Assembly (NCBI RefSeq): GCF_009755275.1
Contig: NZ_WQLA01000002.1
Location: forward strand, 496,001-560,000
From: Mucilaginibacter aquatilis
GTDB taxonomy: Bacteria; Bacteroidota; Bacteroidia; Sphingobacteriales; Sphingobacteriaceae
Direction: 5' to 3'
DNA length: 64,000 nt
Below are positions 9,003 to 18,019 of this stretch, piece by piece. The translations under genes were made by a program, and so were the position numbers. Position 1 is the first letter of the stretch, and every line of letters starts with the position of its first letter. A model generated the notes under the pieces. It saw only the letters and a list, made by a program, of their open reading frames with translations. It had not been told where the DNA came from and made no database searches.

Positions 9003-9686
9003 CTATTCGTCGGCTTTAAACTCGCGGGCCAGGCTTATGCCTAATGCTTCATACTTATCTTTATCTACAGTAGGATAACGGTATAAAAAGTGGGAGAATA
9101 TCAAGTCGCCTGATACGGGCATTTCAACCATTATTATTTTATACAAAAGTTGTTCATCTCCCTTGTTGGCTTTTACGCATATGGTATAGTTATAGCCTTT
9201 TACACCTTTACATATATGTTGAATTTTTGCCGGTCCTAACTCTTTATCCTTGCCTTTTTTAATATTGGCAATATGGTCGTTGGCAAACTGGTCAATCTTC
9301 ATCACATCTGCTATGCCTATTTTGCGTACCCTGCCCGATGGTAGAACAACTACATTCCCGGCATAAATTTTAAATACAGCTTTCTTGTCCTGGCTTGTGT
9401 AGGTAACCGTGTCAATATAAGGATCATTATTTTGCCTGACTTCGCTCACCACTTCCTCTTTAGGCCAACTCTCGCGAAAGTTTTTAGGGTATATATACGA
9501 GTAGCTGTATGATACATTGCGGTTTTGCTCATATAAAGCGGTGTCAGTAAGCGAAATGGTGCGCCCCTCCATATTGCAGGTAATGTTGCGCTCCAACAGC
9601 TTCTTGAGCTTACTCCGCTTAGTTTGAGCTTGCGCAAGCAGGGCAGCCGTTAGCAGTATTAAAAAAAGGAGCCATGCTTTTTTCAT
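9003..9686 (-). CDS. Exported protein of unknown function
   Basis: A 227-residue protein with a signal peptide (MKKAW, hydrophobic core to about residue 19, cut near AQA). The mature part is beta-rich, with no motif I recognise and only two Cys (residues 38 and 159). Tyr and Lys are abundant. It starts 28 bases upstream of the pdhC terminator on the same strand, so it has its own transcript or depends on read-through. It could be a periplasmic or outer-membrane-associated protein of a Bacteroidota-specific family. Confidence 0.7.
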   Translation of the reverse strand: MKKAWLLFLILLTAALLAQAQTKRSKLKKLLERNITCNMEGRTISLTDTALYEQNRNVSYSYSYIYPKNFRESWPKEEVVSEVRQNNDPYIDTVTYTSQDKKAVFKIYAGNVVVLPSGRVRKIGIADVMKIDQFANDHIANIKKGKDKELGPAKIQHICKGVKGYNYTICVKANKGDEQLLYKIIMVEMPVSGDLIFSHFLYRYPTVDKDKYEALGISLAREFKADE

Positions 9687-9709
9687 AACTCTTATAATTG
9701 GTTGGTTAA

Positions 9710-9744
9710 AGATAAAAGCCCCTTGGTTTTCACCAAAGGGCTTT
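9710..9744 (-). terminator. Terminator of the pdhA-pdhC operon
   Basis: A 12-bp stem (9715-9726 with 9733-9744, one wobble) with a 6-base loop; on the minus strand a TTTTATCTTT tract follows. Confidence 0.75.
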
Positions 9745-9765
9745 CAGTATTAAGAGCTTGTATGG

Positions 9766-11439
9766 TTATATTAATAATCTTACAGGTTCCTCCAGTAAAG
9801 ATTTTACAGTGTTTAAGAAAGCTGCAGCAGTAGCACCATCAACCGTACGGTGATCAGCGCTCAGAGTAACTTTCATAACATTGCCTGGTACAACAGCACC
9901 GTTTTTAACTACAGGCACTTGCTGAATACCTGCAACGGCAAGTATACATGAGTCAGGAGAGTTAATGATTGCAGTAAATTCATCAACACCAAACATACCT
10001 AAGTTTGAAATGGTGAAGGTTGAACCTTCCCAATCAGATGGCTGAAGTTTTTTGTCTTTTGCTTTTTTGGCAAACTCCTTAACCTCGGCACTGATACGGC
10101 TTAATGATTTACCATCAGCAAAGCGTACAACAGGTACTAAAAGACCTTCGTCTACAGCAACAGCAATACCAATGTTAACGTGCTCGTTAAAGCGTATTTT
10201 ATCACCTAACCATGATGAGTTTATAGCCGGATGCTGTTTTAACGCAGCAGCGCAAGCTTTAACCACCATATCATTAAATGAAATTTTGATTGGCGATACC
10301 TCGTTCATTTTAGTGCGGGCTTCCATTGCCGAATCCATGTTAATAGAAACGGTAACAAAGAAGTGAGGCGCAGTAAACAAGCTCTCAGATAAACGTTTGG
10401 CAATAACCTTACGCATTTGAGTAACCGGTTTTTCTGTGTATTTCTCTTCGCCAATAAAAGGAGCTAAGGTAATAGTTGGACCTGCTTTTGCTGCACCTTC
10501 CTTAGCGTTTGCACTTATCGCAGCTTCTTCAGCAGCAGCTTTCTGTGTAACCTCTTTGGTTGATGGTGTAAAGCCTTCAATGTCTTTTTTAACTATACGG
10601 CCGTTTTCGGCAGTGCCTTTAACTTCGTTTAAGTTAATGCCTTTATCTTTTGCCATTTTACGGGCAAGCGGAGATGCTTTTACGCGGCTATCATCAGATG
10701 TTGATTCTGATTTTTCAGGAGCGGCCTCAACAGATTTCTCTTCTTTAGCTTCACCTTTATCCTCGCTTTTAGTAGCTGGTGCGCCTGATCCGCCTTTTAA
10801 TAAAGGCTGAATGTCGGTACCTTCCTCGCCAACAATAGCAATAATATCATTCACTTTAGCAGCGGCGCCTTCTTCAACACCAATGTAAAGCAGGGTACCT
10901 TCTTCGTAGCCAACCACTTCCATGGTTGCTTTGTCGGTATCCACGTCAGCTAATGAATCATCAGCCTTTACTTTATCGCCCACTTTAAAGTTCCATTTAT
11001 TAATGGTTCCTTCGGTCATGGTGTCGCTTAATAGCGGCATGCGAATAACAGCAGCTTTAATGTTAGAAGTGTCAACCGCTTCCTCAGCTTTTTCCTCTTT
11101 AGGTTTTTCTTCCTTAGGAGCGTCAGCTTTTTTGTCTTCAGCTGGTTTTTCTTCTTTTGCCGCAGCGTCACCACCTTCTAAAAGTGGTTTATAATCTTCA
11201 CCTTCATCACCAATAACGGCAATTACAGCATCAACCGGTACAGCACTACCTTCCTCTACACCAATGTAAAGCAGGGTGCCTTCCTGGTACGATTCAAAAT
11301 CCATTGTGGCTTTATCGGTTTCAACTTCGGCTAATGTATCGCCTGATTTTACCTTGTCGCCAACTTTTTTATGCCATTTAGCGATGACCCCTTCGGTCAT
11401 GGTATCGCTCATTTTGGGCATTTTAACTACTTCAGCCAT
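9766..11439 (-). CDS. pdhC: Pyruvate dehydrogenase E2, dihydrolipoamide acetyltransferase
   Basis: A 557-residue E2 subunit that moves the acetyl group from E1 via lipoate to CoA. Two lipoyl domains are visible: residues 1-75 with lipoyl-lysine K43 (ETDKATMDF) and about 130-205 with K170 (DTDKATMEV), joined by Ala/Lys/Glu/Pro linkers. A peripheral subunit-binding domain follows at about 253-290 (SPLARKMAKDKGI) and a catalytic domain from about 330, with the active-site D529-H530-R531-x-x-D534-G535. It lies 42 bases after pdhA. The E1-beta and E3 genes are not in the window. The lipoyl synthase gene at 43592 would supply its cofactor. Confidence 0.96.
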   Translation of the reverse strand: MAEVVKMPKMSDTMTEGVIAKWHKKVGDKVKSGDTLAEVETDKATMDFESYQEGTLLYIGVEEGSAVPVDAVIAVIGDEGEDYKPLLEGGDAAAKEEKPAEDKKADAPKEEKPKEEKAEEAVDTSNIKAAVIRMPLLSDTMTEGTINKWNFKVGDKVKADDSLADVDTDKATMEVVGYEEGTLLYIGVEEGAAAKVNDIIAIVGEEGTDIQPLLKGGSGAPATKSEDKGEAKEEKSVEAAPEKSESTSDDSRVKASPLARKMAKDKGINLNEVKGTAENGRIVKKDIEGFTPSTKEVTQKAAAEEAAISANAKEGAAKAGPTITLAPFIGEEKYTEKPVTQMRKVIAKRLSESLFTAPHFFVTVSINMDSAMEARTKMNEVSPIKISFNDMVVKACAAALKQHPAINSSWLGDKIRFNEHVNIGIAVAVDEGLLVPVVRFADGKSLSRISAEVKEFAKKAKDKKLQPSDWEGSTFTISNLGMFGVDEFTAIINSPDSCILAVAGIQQVPVVKNGAVVPGNVMKVTLSADHRTVDGATAAAFLNTVKSLLEEPVRLLI

Positions 11440-11481
11440 AGTGTTGATGAATAGTTTGGTTAAATATTGTTAGTAATAGTA

Positions 11482-12477
11482 TTAGTCGCGGATGTAAGGG
11501 TAGTCGCTCTGAACATACACATCAGTATAAAGCTCAGATGCCTCAGGCCATGGAGACTCTTCGGCAAATTTAACAGCCTCTTCAATTTCAGCCTTTATGC
11601 GGGCCGCAACTTCTTCAAACCATTTTTCATCAGCATAACCATTTTTCTCTATCTCTTGTTTTACAATCTCGATAGGGTCTTTGGCTTTGTAGCTTTCAAC
11701 TTCTTCTTTAGTACGATATTTTTGAGGATCGGACATGGAGTGACCTTTATAACGGTAGGTACGCATCTCCAGGAAGGTTGGGCCTTCGCCGGCGCGGGCG
11801 CGCTGAGCGGCCTCATCCATAGCGTTGTGTACGGCTACCGGGTCCATACCATCAACAGCTGATGAAGGTATGCCGTAAGGTAATCCTAATTTATAAATAT
11901 CAACATCGGCAGTAGTACGTGCAACTGATGTACCCATGGCGTAGCCATTGTTTTCGCAAACAAAAATTACAGGCAATTTCCATAGTGCAGCCATGTTAAA
12001 GGTTTCGCCCAAAGCACCCTGGCGTACAGCGCCATCGCCCATGTAGCAAACGTTAACAAACTCAGTACCTTTATATTTTTCGGCAAAAGCAATACCGGCG
12101 CCTAATGGAATTTGACCGCCAACAATGCCATGACCACCATAAAAATGGTTCTCTTTGTCGAACATGTGCATAGAGCCACCTTTGCCTTTTGAACAGCCTG
12201 TAGCTTTACCATACATTTCGGCCATAATAGCTTTAGGTGATGTGCCTTTAGCCAAGGCATGTGCGTGATCACGATAAGTAGTAATCATGCTGTCTTCATG
12301 ACGTAATGCCGAAACGGCTCCGGCTAAAACAGCCTCCTGCCCGATGTATAAGTGACAAAATCCTCTGATCTTTTGCTGTCCGTATAACTGGCCGGTTTTT
12401 TCTTCAAACCGTCTCATCAACAGCATCAACTCGTACCACTTCAGGTAGGTGTCTTTAGTTATTTCGATTGAACTCAT
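11482..12477 (-). CDS. pdhA: Pyruvate dehydrogenase E1 component, alpha subunit
   Basis: A 331-residue thiamine-diphosphate-dependent decarboxylase subunit. The TPP motif GDGAVRQG ... ENN is present, with the spacing normal for E1-alpha. The phosphorylation-loop region RYKGHSMSDP and the N-terminal YGQQKIRGFCHLYIGQEA are typical of PDH E1-alpha rather than of branched-chain enzymes, though the families are close. It works as a heterotetramer with E1-beta (not here) and feeds the E2 encoded just downstream. A consensus promoter lies at 12509-12539. Confidence 0.95.
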   Translation of the reverse strand: MSSIEITKDTYLKWYELMLLMRRFEEKTGQLYGQQKIRGFCHLYIGQEAVLAGAVSALRHEDSMITTYRDHAHALAKGTSPKAIMAEMYGKATGCSKGKGGSMHMFDKENHFYGGHGIVGGQIPLGAGIAFAEKYKGTEFVNVCYMGDGAVRQGALGETFNMAALWKLPVIFVCENNGYAMGTSVARTTADVDIYKLGLPYGIPSSAVDGMDPVAVHNAMDEAAQRARAGEGPTFLEMRTYRYKGHSMSDPQKYRTKEEVESYKAKDPIEIVKQEIEKNGYADEKWFEEVAARIKAEIEEAVKFAEESPWPEASELYTDVYVQSDYPYIRD

Positions 12478-12508
12478 TTATTAAACAATCTTTCTGTTTT
12501 AGGATTCG

Positions 12509-12539
12509 CAAATCTAATTATATCCTTGAAAAAAACAGA
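12509..12539 (-). promoter_or_regulatory. Putative promoter of pdhA-pdhC
   Basis: Read on the minus strand: TCTG (12539-12536), 19 bases, then TAGATTTG (12516-12509), against the consensus TTTG-N19-21-TAnnTTTG. One mismatch in the -33. Confidence 0.55.
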
Positions 12540-12646
12540 TTTTGGGAGGCCTATATTAAAAATATTTTATCTTGCGACCCGCAATAGTAACCTCTGATTA
12601 ACTTAATCCGTATAAAAATTAATTTTAAAATAATTTGTTTTCAGGA

Positions 12647-12677
12647 TTTGCATAATTAAAAGGATTATATAACTTTG
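12647..12677 (+). promoter_or_regulatory. Consensus Bacteroidota promoter for the NlpC/P60 gene
   Basis: TTTG at 12647-12650, exactly 19 bases, then TAACTTTG at 12670-12677: a perfect match to the Bacteroidota housekeeping promoter. The start codon is at 12751, leaving a leader of about 65 bases. Confidence 0.75.
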
Positions 12678-12750
12678 TAGACAACAGTAGACATTGATGT
12701 CCATTTTAATAAACATATAGATCAGATACTCCCTAATTATTGTTGATTAA

Positions 12751-13299
12751 ATGAAGAAATTGTTCCTGGCTTTCGCTCTGTGTTTTAGTGTTTTAGCGTC
12801 GAGCGCTCAAACAAAAAGTGTTCCAAATCAGCAGGTTGAAGAAACCGATGAAGATAAGAATTTAGCAAAAGATTACTTTTCGCAAATTATGGGTGTGGCA
12901 ATGTCTGCTACGTCAAATGTGAAATTATTTCAATTTGTTTATGATTGGATTGGCACCCCTTACCACTTAGGTGGTGATACCAAACGCGGTATTGACTGCT
13001 CGGGGTTTGCTTACCAGCTTTATACAAAAGTGTTCAACACTGCCATAGGTAATAACAGCCGTAACATTTTTAGCATGGTTAACCCTGTTGGTAAAACTGA
13101 TTTAAAGGAAGGCGATTTGGTTTTCTTTAAAATACACAGCCGCTCAATTACTCACGTTGGTGTTTATATTGGCAACGGCAAATTTGCCCACGCCTCAACC
13201 AGTAAAGGTGTAATGATCAGTTATCTTGCTGATCCGTACTGGACCCGCTACTATTTTAAAGGCGGCCGGTTACTTGCAGATGCCCCTCAAAATAACTAA
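12751..13299 (+). CDS. Exported NlpC/P60 (C40) cell-wall peptidase
   Basis: A 182-residue protein with a signal peptide (cut near SSAQ, about residue 20). The NlpC/P60 domain occupies about residues 60-178. Catalytic Cys83 lies in GIDCSGF, His135 in ITHVGVYIG and the third polar residue is His147 in KFAHAST. These enzymes cleave D-Glu (gamma) to diamino-acid bonds in peptidoglycan stem peptides. There are no SH3 or LysM modules, so targeting must come from elsewhere. It has its own consensus promoter and is closed by a hairpin at 13329. Confidence 0.92.
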   Translation: MKKLFLAFALCFSVLASSAQTKSVPNQQVEETDEDKNLAKDYFSQIMGVAMSATSNVKLFQFVYDWIGTPYHLGGDTKRGIDCSGFAYQLYTKVFNTAIGNNSRNIFSMVNPVGKTDLKEGDLVFFKIHSRSITHVGVYIGNGKFAHASTSKGVMISYLADPYWTRYYFKGGRLLADAPQNN

Positions 13300-13328
13300 T
13301 ATATATTGTCAACACTAAGTTGCATAAG

Positions 13329-13359
13329 AAAAGCTCCTGTTTTAAGCAGGAGCTTTTTT
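13329..13359. terminator. Bidirectional terminator between convergent genes
   Basis: An 11-bp perfect stem (13329-13339 with 13347-13357) flanked by A-rich sequence to the left and T6 to the right; it can serve the gene at 12751 and the small minus-strand gene at 13412. Confidence 0.85.
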
Positions 13360-13411
13360 CGTTTTACAGTTTTGTGTTTGTTTAATGCTTATTGCTAAAA
13401 ATAAACCAATG

Positions 13412-13597
13412 TTAGTCGGTATCTTTCGTATTCTTCACCAGGCCAATACCTGCAAAGAAAAATATTACTGCAATAATGCCGGTTACAACCAGTGTGGTAA
13501 CTGTTGATGTTTTTTGAATTATACCAATGCCGGTATAAATAAGGCCAATAATACCCAGTACCGTGAGTATGGCGCCGAAAGTACGCTTTAAGTTCAT
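13412..13597 (-). CDS. Small two-helix membrane protein, unknown function
   Basis: 61 residues forming two hydrophobic helices (about 8-26 and 35-54) joined by a short polar turn and ending in a charged KNTKDTD tail. The composition is that of a real small membrane protein, and the frame is not opposite any other gene. Similar two-helix proteins are common next to stress genes in Sphingobacteriaceae. I cannot assign a function. Confidence 0.65.
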   Translation of the reverse strand: MNLKRTFGAILTVLGIIGLIYTGIGIIQKTSTVTTLVVTGIIAVIFFFAGIGLVKNTKDTD

Positions 13598-13675
13598 ATG
13601 TAATAAATTTGGTTAAACAGAATACAATGCATTAATAATCATTTCTCTATATTCGTTTCCTTATAACACCAATTT

Positions 13676-14608
13676 ATGATTGCCGTTTGGATTATTGTAT
13701 TAATTTTAGTTGTCGTAATATTTACATCCTTTGTTACCATAAAACAAGGTACTGTAGGCGTGGTTACCATTTTTGGAAAATACCGCCGTATTCTACTACC
13801 TGGCCTTAATTGGAAAATTCCATTGATTGAGGTGCTATACTCACGCATATCAATTCAAAATCGCTCGGTTGAGTTAGAATTTCAGGCTGTTACTGTTGAT
13901 CAGGCTAATGTGTATTTCAAAGCCATGATACTGTATTCGGTTTTTGACCAGAGCGAAGAAGCTATAAAAGCGGTTGCCTTTAAATTTGTTGACGAGCGTA
14001 ACCTGATGCAAGCTTTGGTGCGCACAGTTGAAGGTTCGATACGTGCTTATGTGGCCACCAAAAGGCAGAGCGACGTACTTATTCTTCGCCGCGAAATTGT
14101 TGAACATGTTAAGGAACAGATTGACAACATATTAGAAGGGTGGGGCTATCATTTGCAAGACCTGCAGCTTAACGATATTACATTTGATGATATCATTATG
14201 AAATCGATGAGTCAGGTTGTAGCATCTAATAACCTGAAAGCAGCCGCCGAAAATGAAGGTCAGGCTTTGTTAATTACCAAAACTAAAGCTGCAGAAGCCG
14301 AAGGTAATGCCATAAAAATTGCCGCCGAAGCCGACAGGCAGGCGTCGCAATTGCGGGGACAGGGCGTGGCATTATTCAGAGAAGAGGTAGCCAAGGGTAT
14401 GTCGGTAGCTGCAAAAGAAATGCACCAAGCCAACATGGATACATCAGTTATTTTATTTACCATGTGGACGGAAGCTATCAAGCATTTTAGCGAAAACTCT
14501 AAAGGAAACGTGATTTTCCTGGATGGGTCGGCCGATAACATGCAGAAAACCATGAAAGAAATGATGGCCATGCATGCTTTGCAAACAGATGAAGTAAAGA
14601 AGGCTTAA
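13676..14608 (+). CDS. SPFH/Band 7 (stomatin/HflC/QmcA-like) membrane protein
   Basis: A 310-residue protein with one N-terminal membrane helix (about 2-21), then an SPFH domain (VTIKQGTVGVVTIFGKYRRILLPGLN to about residue 200) and an Ala/Glu-rich coiled coil (about 195-250). Proteins of this family form large rings that organise membranes or chaperone proteases. There is no neighbouring NfeD or FtsH gene to narrow the role; the closest types are stomatin-like and QmcA. A terminator follows at 14632. Confidence 0.88.
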   Translation: MIAVWIIVLILVVVIFTSFVTIKQGTVGVVTIFGKYRRILLPGLNWKIPLIEVLYSRISIQNRSVELEFQAVTVDQANVYFKAMILYSVFDQSEEAIKAVAFKFVDERNLMQALVRTVEGSIRAYVATKRQSDVLILRREIVEHVKEQIDNILEGWGYHLQDLQLNDITFDDIIMKSMSQVVASNNLKAAAENEGQALLITKTKAAEAEGNAIKIAAEADRQASQLRGQGVALFREEVAKGMSVAAKEMHQANMDTSVILFTMWTEAIKHFSENSKGNVIFLDGSADNMQKTMKEMMAMHALQTDEVKKA

Positions 14609-14631
14609 ACTGTTTAAAGCTTATATAAACT

Positions 14632-14680
14632 AAAAAGGCATCAATATGCAACTGTTAAGTTAGCACATTGATGCCTTTTT
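14632..14680. terminator. Bidirectional terminator between convergent genes
   Basis: A 14-bp perfect stem (14632-14645 with 14667-14680) with A5/T5 at its base; it serves the SPFH gene on plus and the DUF892 gene on minus. Confidence 0.85.
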
Positions 14681-14697
14681 TATAATGGGCTGCTTGA

Positions 14698-15246
14698 TTA
14701 TGCTTTTTCAGTTTTAGCTGTAGCGTTAATCATGTTTTCAGCCAACTGAGTTAACATCTCATCTGTTTTTTTCTCCTCGGCCAAAGTTTCCTCTAACAAT
14801 TGTGCTGCATCACTAAAGCCAAGTGTGTTGGCAAGGGTACGTAATGTACCATATGATGCAATTTCGTAATGTTCTGATTTTTGTGCTGCTGAAATAATAC
14901 CGGCATCACGGGTAATTGAACCGTCTTCAGTATCACCTACAATGCTTTCAGATTCTTTGATTAAGCCTTCCATAGCATCACATTTTTTAGCTGATGCTTT
15001 TTCACCAATAATTTCAAAAACCTGCTCAAGGCGTGATACCTGATTGTCGGTTTCTTCTTTGTGAGTTTCTAATGCTGAACGCAACTCTTCTGATGTTGCT
15101 GCTTTAGCCAATTTTACCAGTGCTTTTGACAAATGTTTTTCAGCCCAGTAAATGTCTTTTAACTCGTCAACAAATAATTCTTTTAATGCCGACTCTTCAA
15201 CGTTTTCGGTATTCTCCGGTTGTTTTTTTGATTTCGTAGTTGCCAT
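14698..15246 (-). CDS. DUF892 / YciE-YciF ferritin-like protein
   Basis: The start is taken at the ATG at 15246 (MATTKSKKQPEN); an upstream in-frame ATG at 15285 adds 13 unlikely residues. The 182-residue product has a Lys/Glu-rich disordered head and then an all-helical ferritin-like four-helix bundle (LKELFVDELKDIYWAEKHL ... EHYEIASYGTLRTLANTLG), the signature of DUF892. Glu and His residues on the helices (ELKDIYWAE, KSEHYE) are the likely di-metal ligands. In other bacteria this family is induced by general or osmotic stress; the reaction is unknown. Confidence 0.9.
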   Translation of the reverse strand: MATTKSKKQPENTENVEESALKELFVDELKDIYWAEKHLSKALVKLAKAATSEELRSALETHKEETDNQVSRLEQVFEIIGEKASAKKCDAMEGLIKESESIVGDTEDGSITRDAGIISAAQKSEHYEIASYGTLRTLANTLGFSDAAQLLEETLAEEKKTDEMLTQLAENMINATAKTEKA

Positions 15247-15390
15247 AGTGTAGATTCTTTTAAGTAAGTATTCAACACACGGCAAATGGTTAGGTTTTAA
15301 TTATTTATTAAAAAATAATAGTATTAAATTATTGAAGGTCTTTTGTGGTTTCAAATATTTCGTTGAAGTGTCGGCTGTTTAATTGAGCTT

Positions 15391-17097
15391 TTAAAACTCC
15401 TCCTGTTCAATGCTTTCCCAACTCTGACGTTTATAGTAATACATCATGAGTAAATAGAGCAAGAACGCCGGTACAATAAGTATGCTTACAGCGGTATTCC
15501 ACTTCATTTTTACCAGCATGTAGTGCCCAAAGCCAACGGCGCCAATGAAAAAAGTTATTAGTAAAGAGATTATAACACGTCCGCCCGATTGTTTAACTAA
15601 TACAGGTTTTGAAAATGGTAATCCTTTTACCATAAACAGCGCCATAAATATACCGTAATTCATTCCGGCCAGTGTGGCTAAAATAACATCGTTTATTACA
15701 TCGGGCCCCCATACCACAATACTAATAATACCTAACACAGCACAGTAAGGCAAATAGTAAAGACTAATTACGGCTTTATACATTCCTGAGAGAATTTTAC
15801 CGGGCTTGTCTATAGGAAGCGCATAATATACCCAGGCCGGCTTAAACTTTTCGGAATAGGATATGTGCTGCAATACTGCCGATAAAACAAATGTGCTCAT
15901 ATAAATGAGTGCTATGTAGCTATAGCCTGATTGCACATCTTCCATGCGGTTATTAAGGCTGCCCTGGCGGTTGAGTATAAAGAACACAAAATACACCGGG
16001 ACGTAGCCAAACGCCGGGTATACTTTAATTTTAAACTCACGTATACGGGCCGCCAATTTCCAGGTTATTTTAAAGCCTGCATTTTCAACAGGATCACGAG
16101 CAATAATATTGGCCAACTTGTCAACAATGTCAAACCTCCCTTTTTTTTCAGCTTTATCTATTAAGGGTTTGGCATCAGTATTGGCGTCCGAAGTTGAGAC
16201 TACGGCAAGACGCTTGTTAAAGCCGGGAGCTAATACTTTGGCCACCAGCCATAAGCCAGCAATTGGTAAGGTAATGCCAATAATGGCCATTAAACTGGTA
16301 AATATATTTGACCGGCCCGGATGCATCAAAACTTCATTTAATGCTGCAATCCAAACCGGCGGAAGCAGGTAGGCCCACCACTGGCTTAACAACTCAATTT
16401 TTGCTAAAGCGCTTGCATTAATTACACGTGGCAGTATTTGGTAAGCAGCAAAAATGAAAACAGATAAGCCAATTTGAAAGTAGCTGATGATGTCTTTAAA
16501 CCGTTGCGGCGATACTGACTGCATTAGCAACAGGTAAACAATGTTTACAAACAAAATGCTTAAAAAAGTAGCCATTACAAGCTGCACCAAAAATACAGGA
16601 ACGGCAAGTATGCCATCAGTGTAACCTACAATCACCATTCCGGCCAGGCCTTGCAAAAAGGCTAACCTAAAAACGTACAAACTTATGTGCATTATGCGCG
16701 CTACTGCCAGGGTGCGGTCATTAACAGGGCGTGGCAGAATAATAAACTGTTCGCGTACGTCAAACAGCACTGTAGTAAAATCAGTAATGAGCGTTAGCGA
16801 TATAAGCACCATAAAAATGCTGAAGTATATAGTGTGACCAATAAACGGTGCATCAAACATAACCAGAAATGCACCTATAAAAAGGCCCATAGTTACGGTA
16901 AATAATGACACCGCCCATGGGTTTGTAGTTTTACCGTTAGCTGCGGCTTTACGCGTATGTGCAAATGTATTATTGGGCCGGCGGTCGTCCATCAGTAGCT
17001 TTACCCTTAGTATGTGGTGAAGCTGATAAGTATCAACACCTGTACGTTGCAGCATGGGCATAAGCGGACTAACCATTTTAAGCAGCAATTTATTCAT
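15391..17097 (-). CDS. ABC-2 type transporter permease, large
   Basis: A 568-residue integral membrane protein with roughly a dozen hydrophobic helices in two groups, separated by a cytoplasmic loop of about 60 residues (around 295-355). Its partner ATPase ends 15 bases upstream, so the two form an operon. The permease is longer than usual ABC-2 permeases and resembles the large Bacteroidota exporters of unknown substrate. No substrate-binding protein or adaptor gene is nearby, so export is more likely than import. Confidence 0.85.
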   Translation of the reverse strand: MNKLLLKMVSPLMPMLQRTGVDTYQLHHILRVKLLMDDRRPNNTFAHTRKAAANGKTTNPWAVSLFTVTMGLFIGAFLVMFDAPFIGHTIYFSIFMVLISLTLITDFTTVLFDVREQFIILPRPVNDRTLAVARIMHISLYVFRLAFLQGLAGMVIVGYTDGILAVPVFLVQLVMATFLSILFVNIVYLLLMQSVSPQRFKDIISYFQIGLSVFIFAAYQILPRVINASALAKIELLSQWWAYLLPPVWIAALNEVLMHPGRSNIFTSLMAIIGITLPIAGLWLVAKVLAPGFNKRLAVVSTSDANTDAKPLIDKAEKKGRFDIVDKLANIIARDPVENAGFKITWKLAARIREFKIKVYPAFGYVPVYFVFFILNRQGSLNNRMEDVQSGYSYIALIYMSTFVLSAVLQHISYSEKFKPAWVYYALPIDKPGKILSGMYKAVISLYYLPYCAVLGIISIVVWGPDVINDVILATLAGMNYGIFMALFMVKGLPFSKPVLVKQSGGRVIISLLITFFIGAVGFGHYMLVKMKWNTAVSILIVPAFLLYLLMMYYYKRQSWESIEQEEF

Positions 17098-17112
17098 ATC
17101 AACAGCGGCTTA

Positions 17113-17886
17113 TTAATTAAAAGCGTTTATAATGGCATCTGTTTCATTGTCTGACTCGTCTCGTCCGGTTAGTTTTGCAAATACCCTTTCAAGCGTATCG
17201 GCATGGTTTTGCTTTAATGATTCGAAGGTTCCGTCGGCAATAATTTCGCCTTTGTTAATTAACAGTATACGGTCTGAAACCTTTTCAACTACATCCATTA
17301 CGTGCGAGCAGTAGAAAATTGTTTTGCCTTCTTGTGATAGGCGCATAATTAACTCTTTAATCATAATCACCGCATTGGCATCTAAACCCGAAAGGGGTTC
17401 ATCCAGAATAATTATTTGAGGATTGTGTATAATGCCTGAAATAAGCAGTACTTTTTGGCGCATGCCCTTCGAAAAGGTATCCATACGGTCATCCTTATTG
17501 TTACCCAAGCCAAATGCAGTTAGCAGCCTGCTGGCCCGCGAGTGCAGCTGTTCATCTTCCATATTGTACAGCTTGCCAATAAAATCTAAGTACTCCATTG
17601 GCGTAAGTACTTCATAAAGCTCTGCATTTTCAGGAACGTAACCTATCAGCTTCTTAATTTCCTGAGGGTTGCTTTGCATGCTTATACCGTTCACCAAAAC
17701 TTCGCCCTCGAACTCCGGAATTAAACCTGTGAGTATTTTAACAGTTGTTGATTTGCCAGCTCCGTTAGGCCCAATATAGCCTATAACCTGACCGGGGTAT
17801 ATATCAAGCGACAAGTTTTTAAGTACCAGTTTTGAGCCGTATGATTTTGACAGATTACGAATTTGAATTAGCGGAGTATTGCTCAT
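17113..17886 (-). CDS. ABC transporter ATP-binding protein
   Basis: The start at 17886 (MSNTPLIQIRNLSKSYG) removes ten residues of an upstream in-frame ATG at 17916. The 257-residue ATPase has Walker A GPNGAGKST, signature FSKGMRQKV, Walker B IIILDEPLSGLD and the switch His in YCSHVMD. The fold is of the CcmA/NatA class that pairs with ABC-2 permeases. It precedes the permease gene at 15391-17097 and would energise it. The substrate is unknown. Confidence 0.93.
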   Translation of the reverse strand: MSNTPLIQIRNLSKSYGSKLVLKNLSLDIYPGQVIGYIGPNGAGKSTTVKILTGLIPEFEGEVLVNGISMQSNPQEIKKLIGYVPENAELYEVLTPMEYLDFIGKLYNMEDEQLHSRASRLLTAFGLGNNKDDRMDTFSKGMRQKVLLISGIIHNPQIIILDEPLSGLDANAVIMIKELIMRLSQEGKTIFYCSHVMDVVEKVSDRILLINKGEIIADGTFESLKQNHADTLERVFAKLTGRDESDNETDAIINAFN

Positions 17887-17971
17887 TGCATTAATTAAGT
17901 TACCGTAATATAGCAATCAAATCATAAAAAATCGCCTCAGAGCATTAAAATGTAACTTAAATAATAGGCAT

Positions 17972-17998
17972 AAAAAAACCTGCCTTGTTTGGGCAGGT
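17972..17998 (-). terminator. Terminator of the NTF2-like gene
   Basis: On the minus strand, stem ACCTGCC/GGCAGGT (17998-17992 with 17984-17978) is followed by T7. Confidence 0.8.
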
Positions 17999-18019
17999 CT
18001 TCAAATATCGAACCTTGGT

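Noticed and set aside
10436-11194. Ser/Ala-rich open frames opposite pdhC
   Set aside because: They are antisense to the Ala/Lys/Glu linkers of E2, with no signal or motif of their own.
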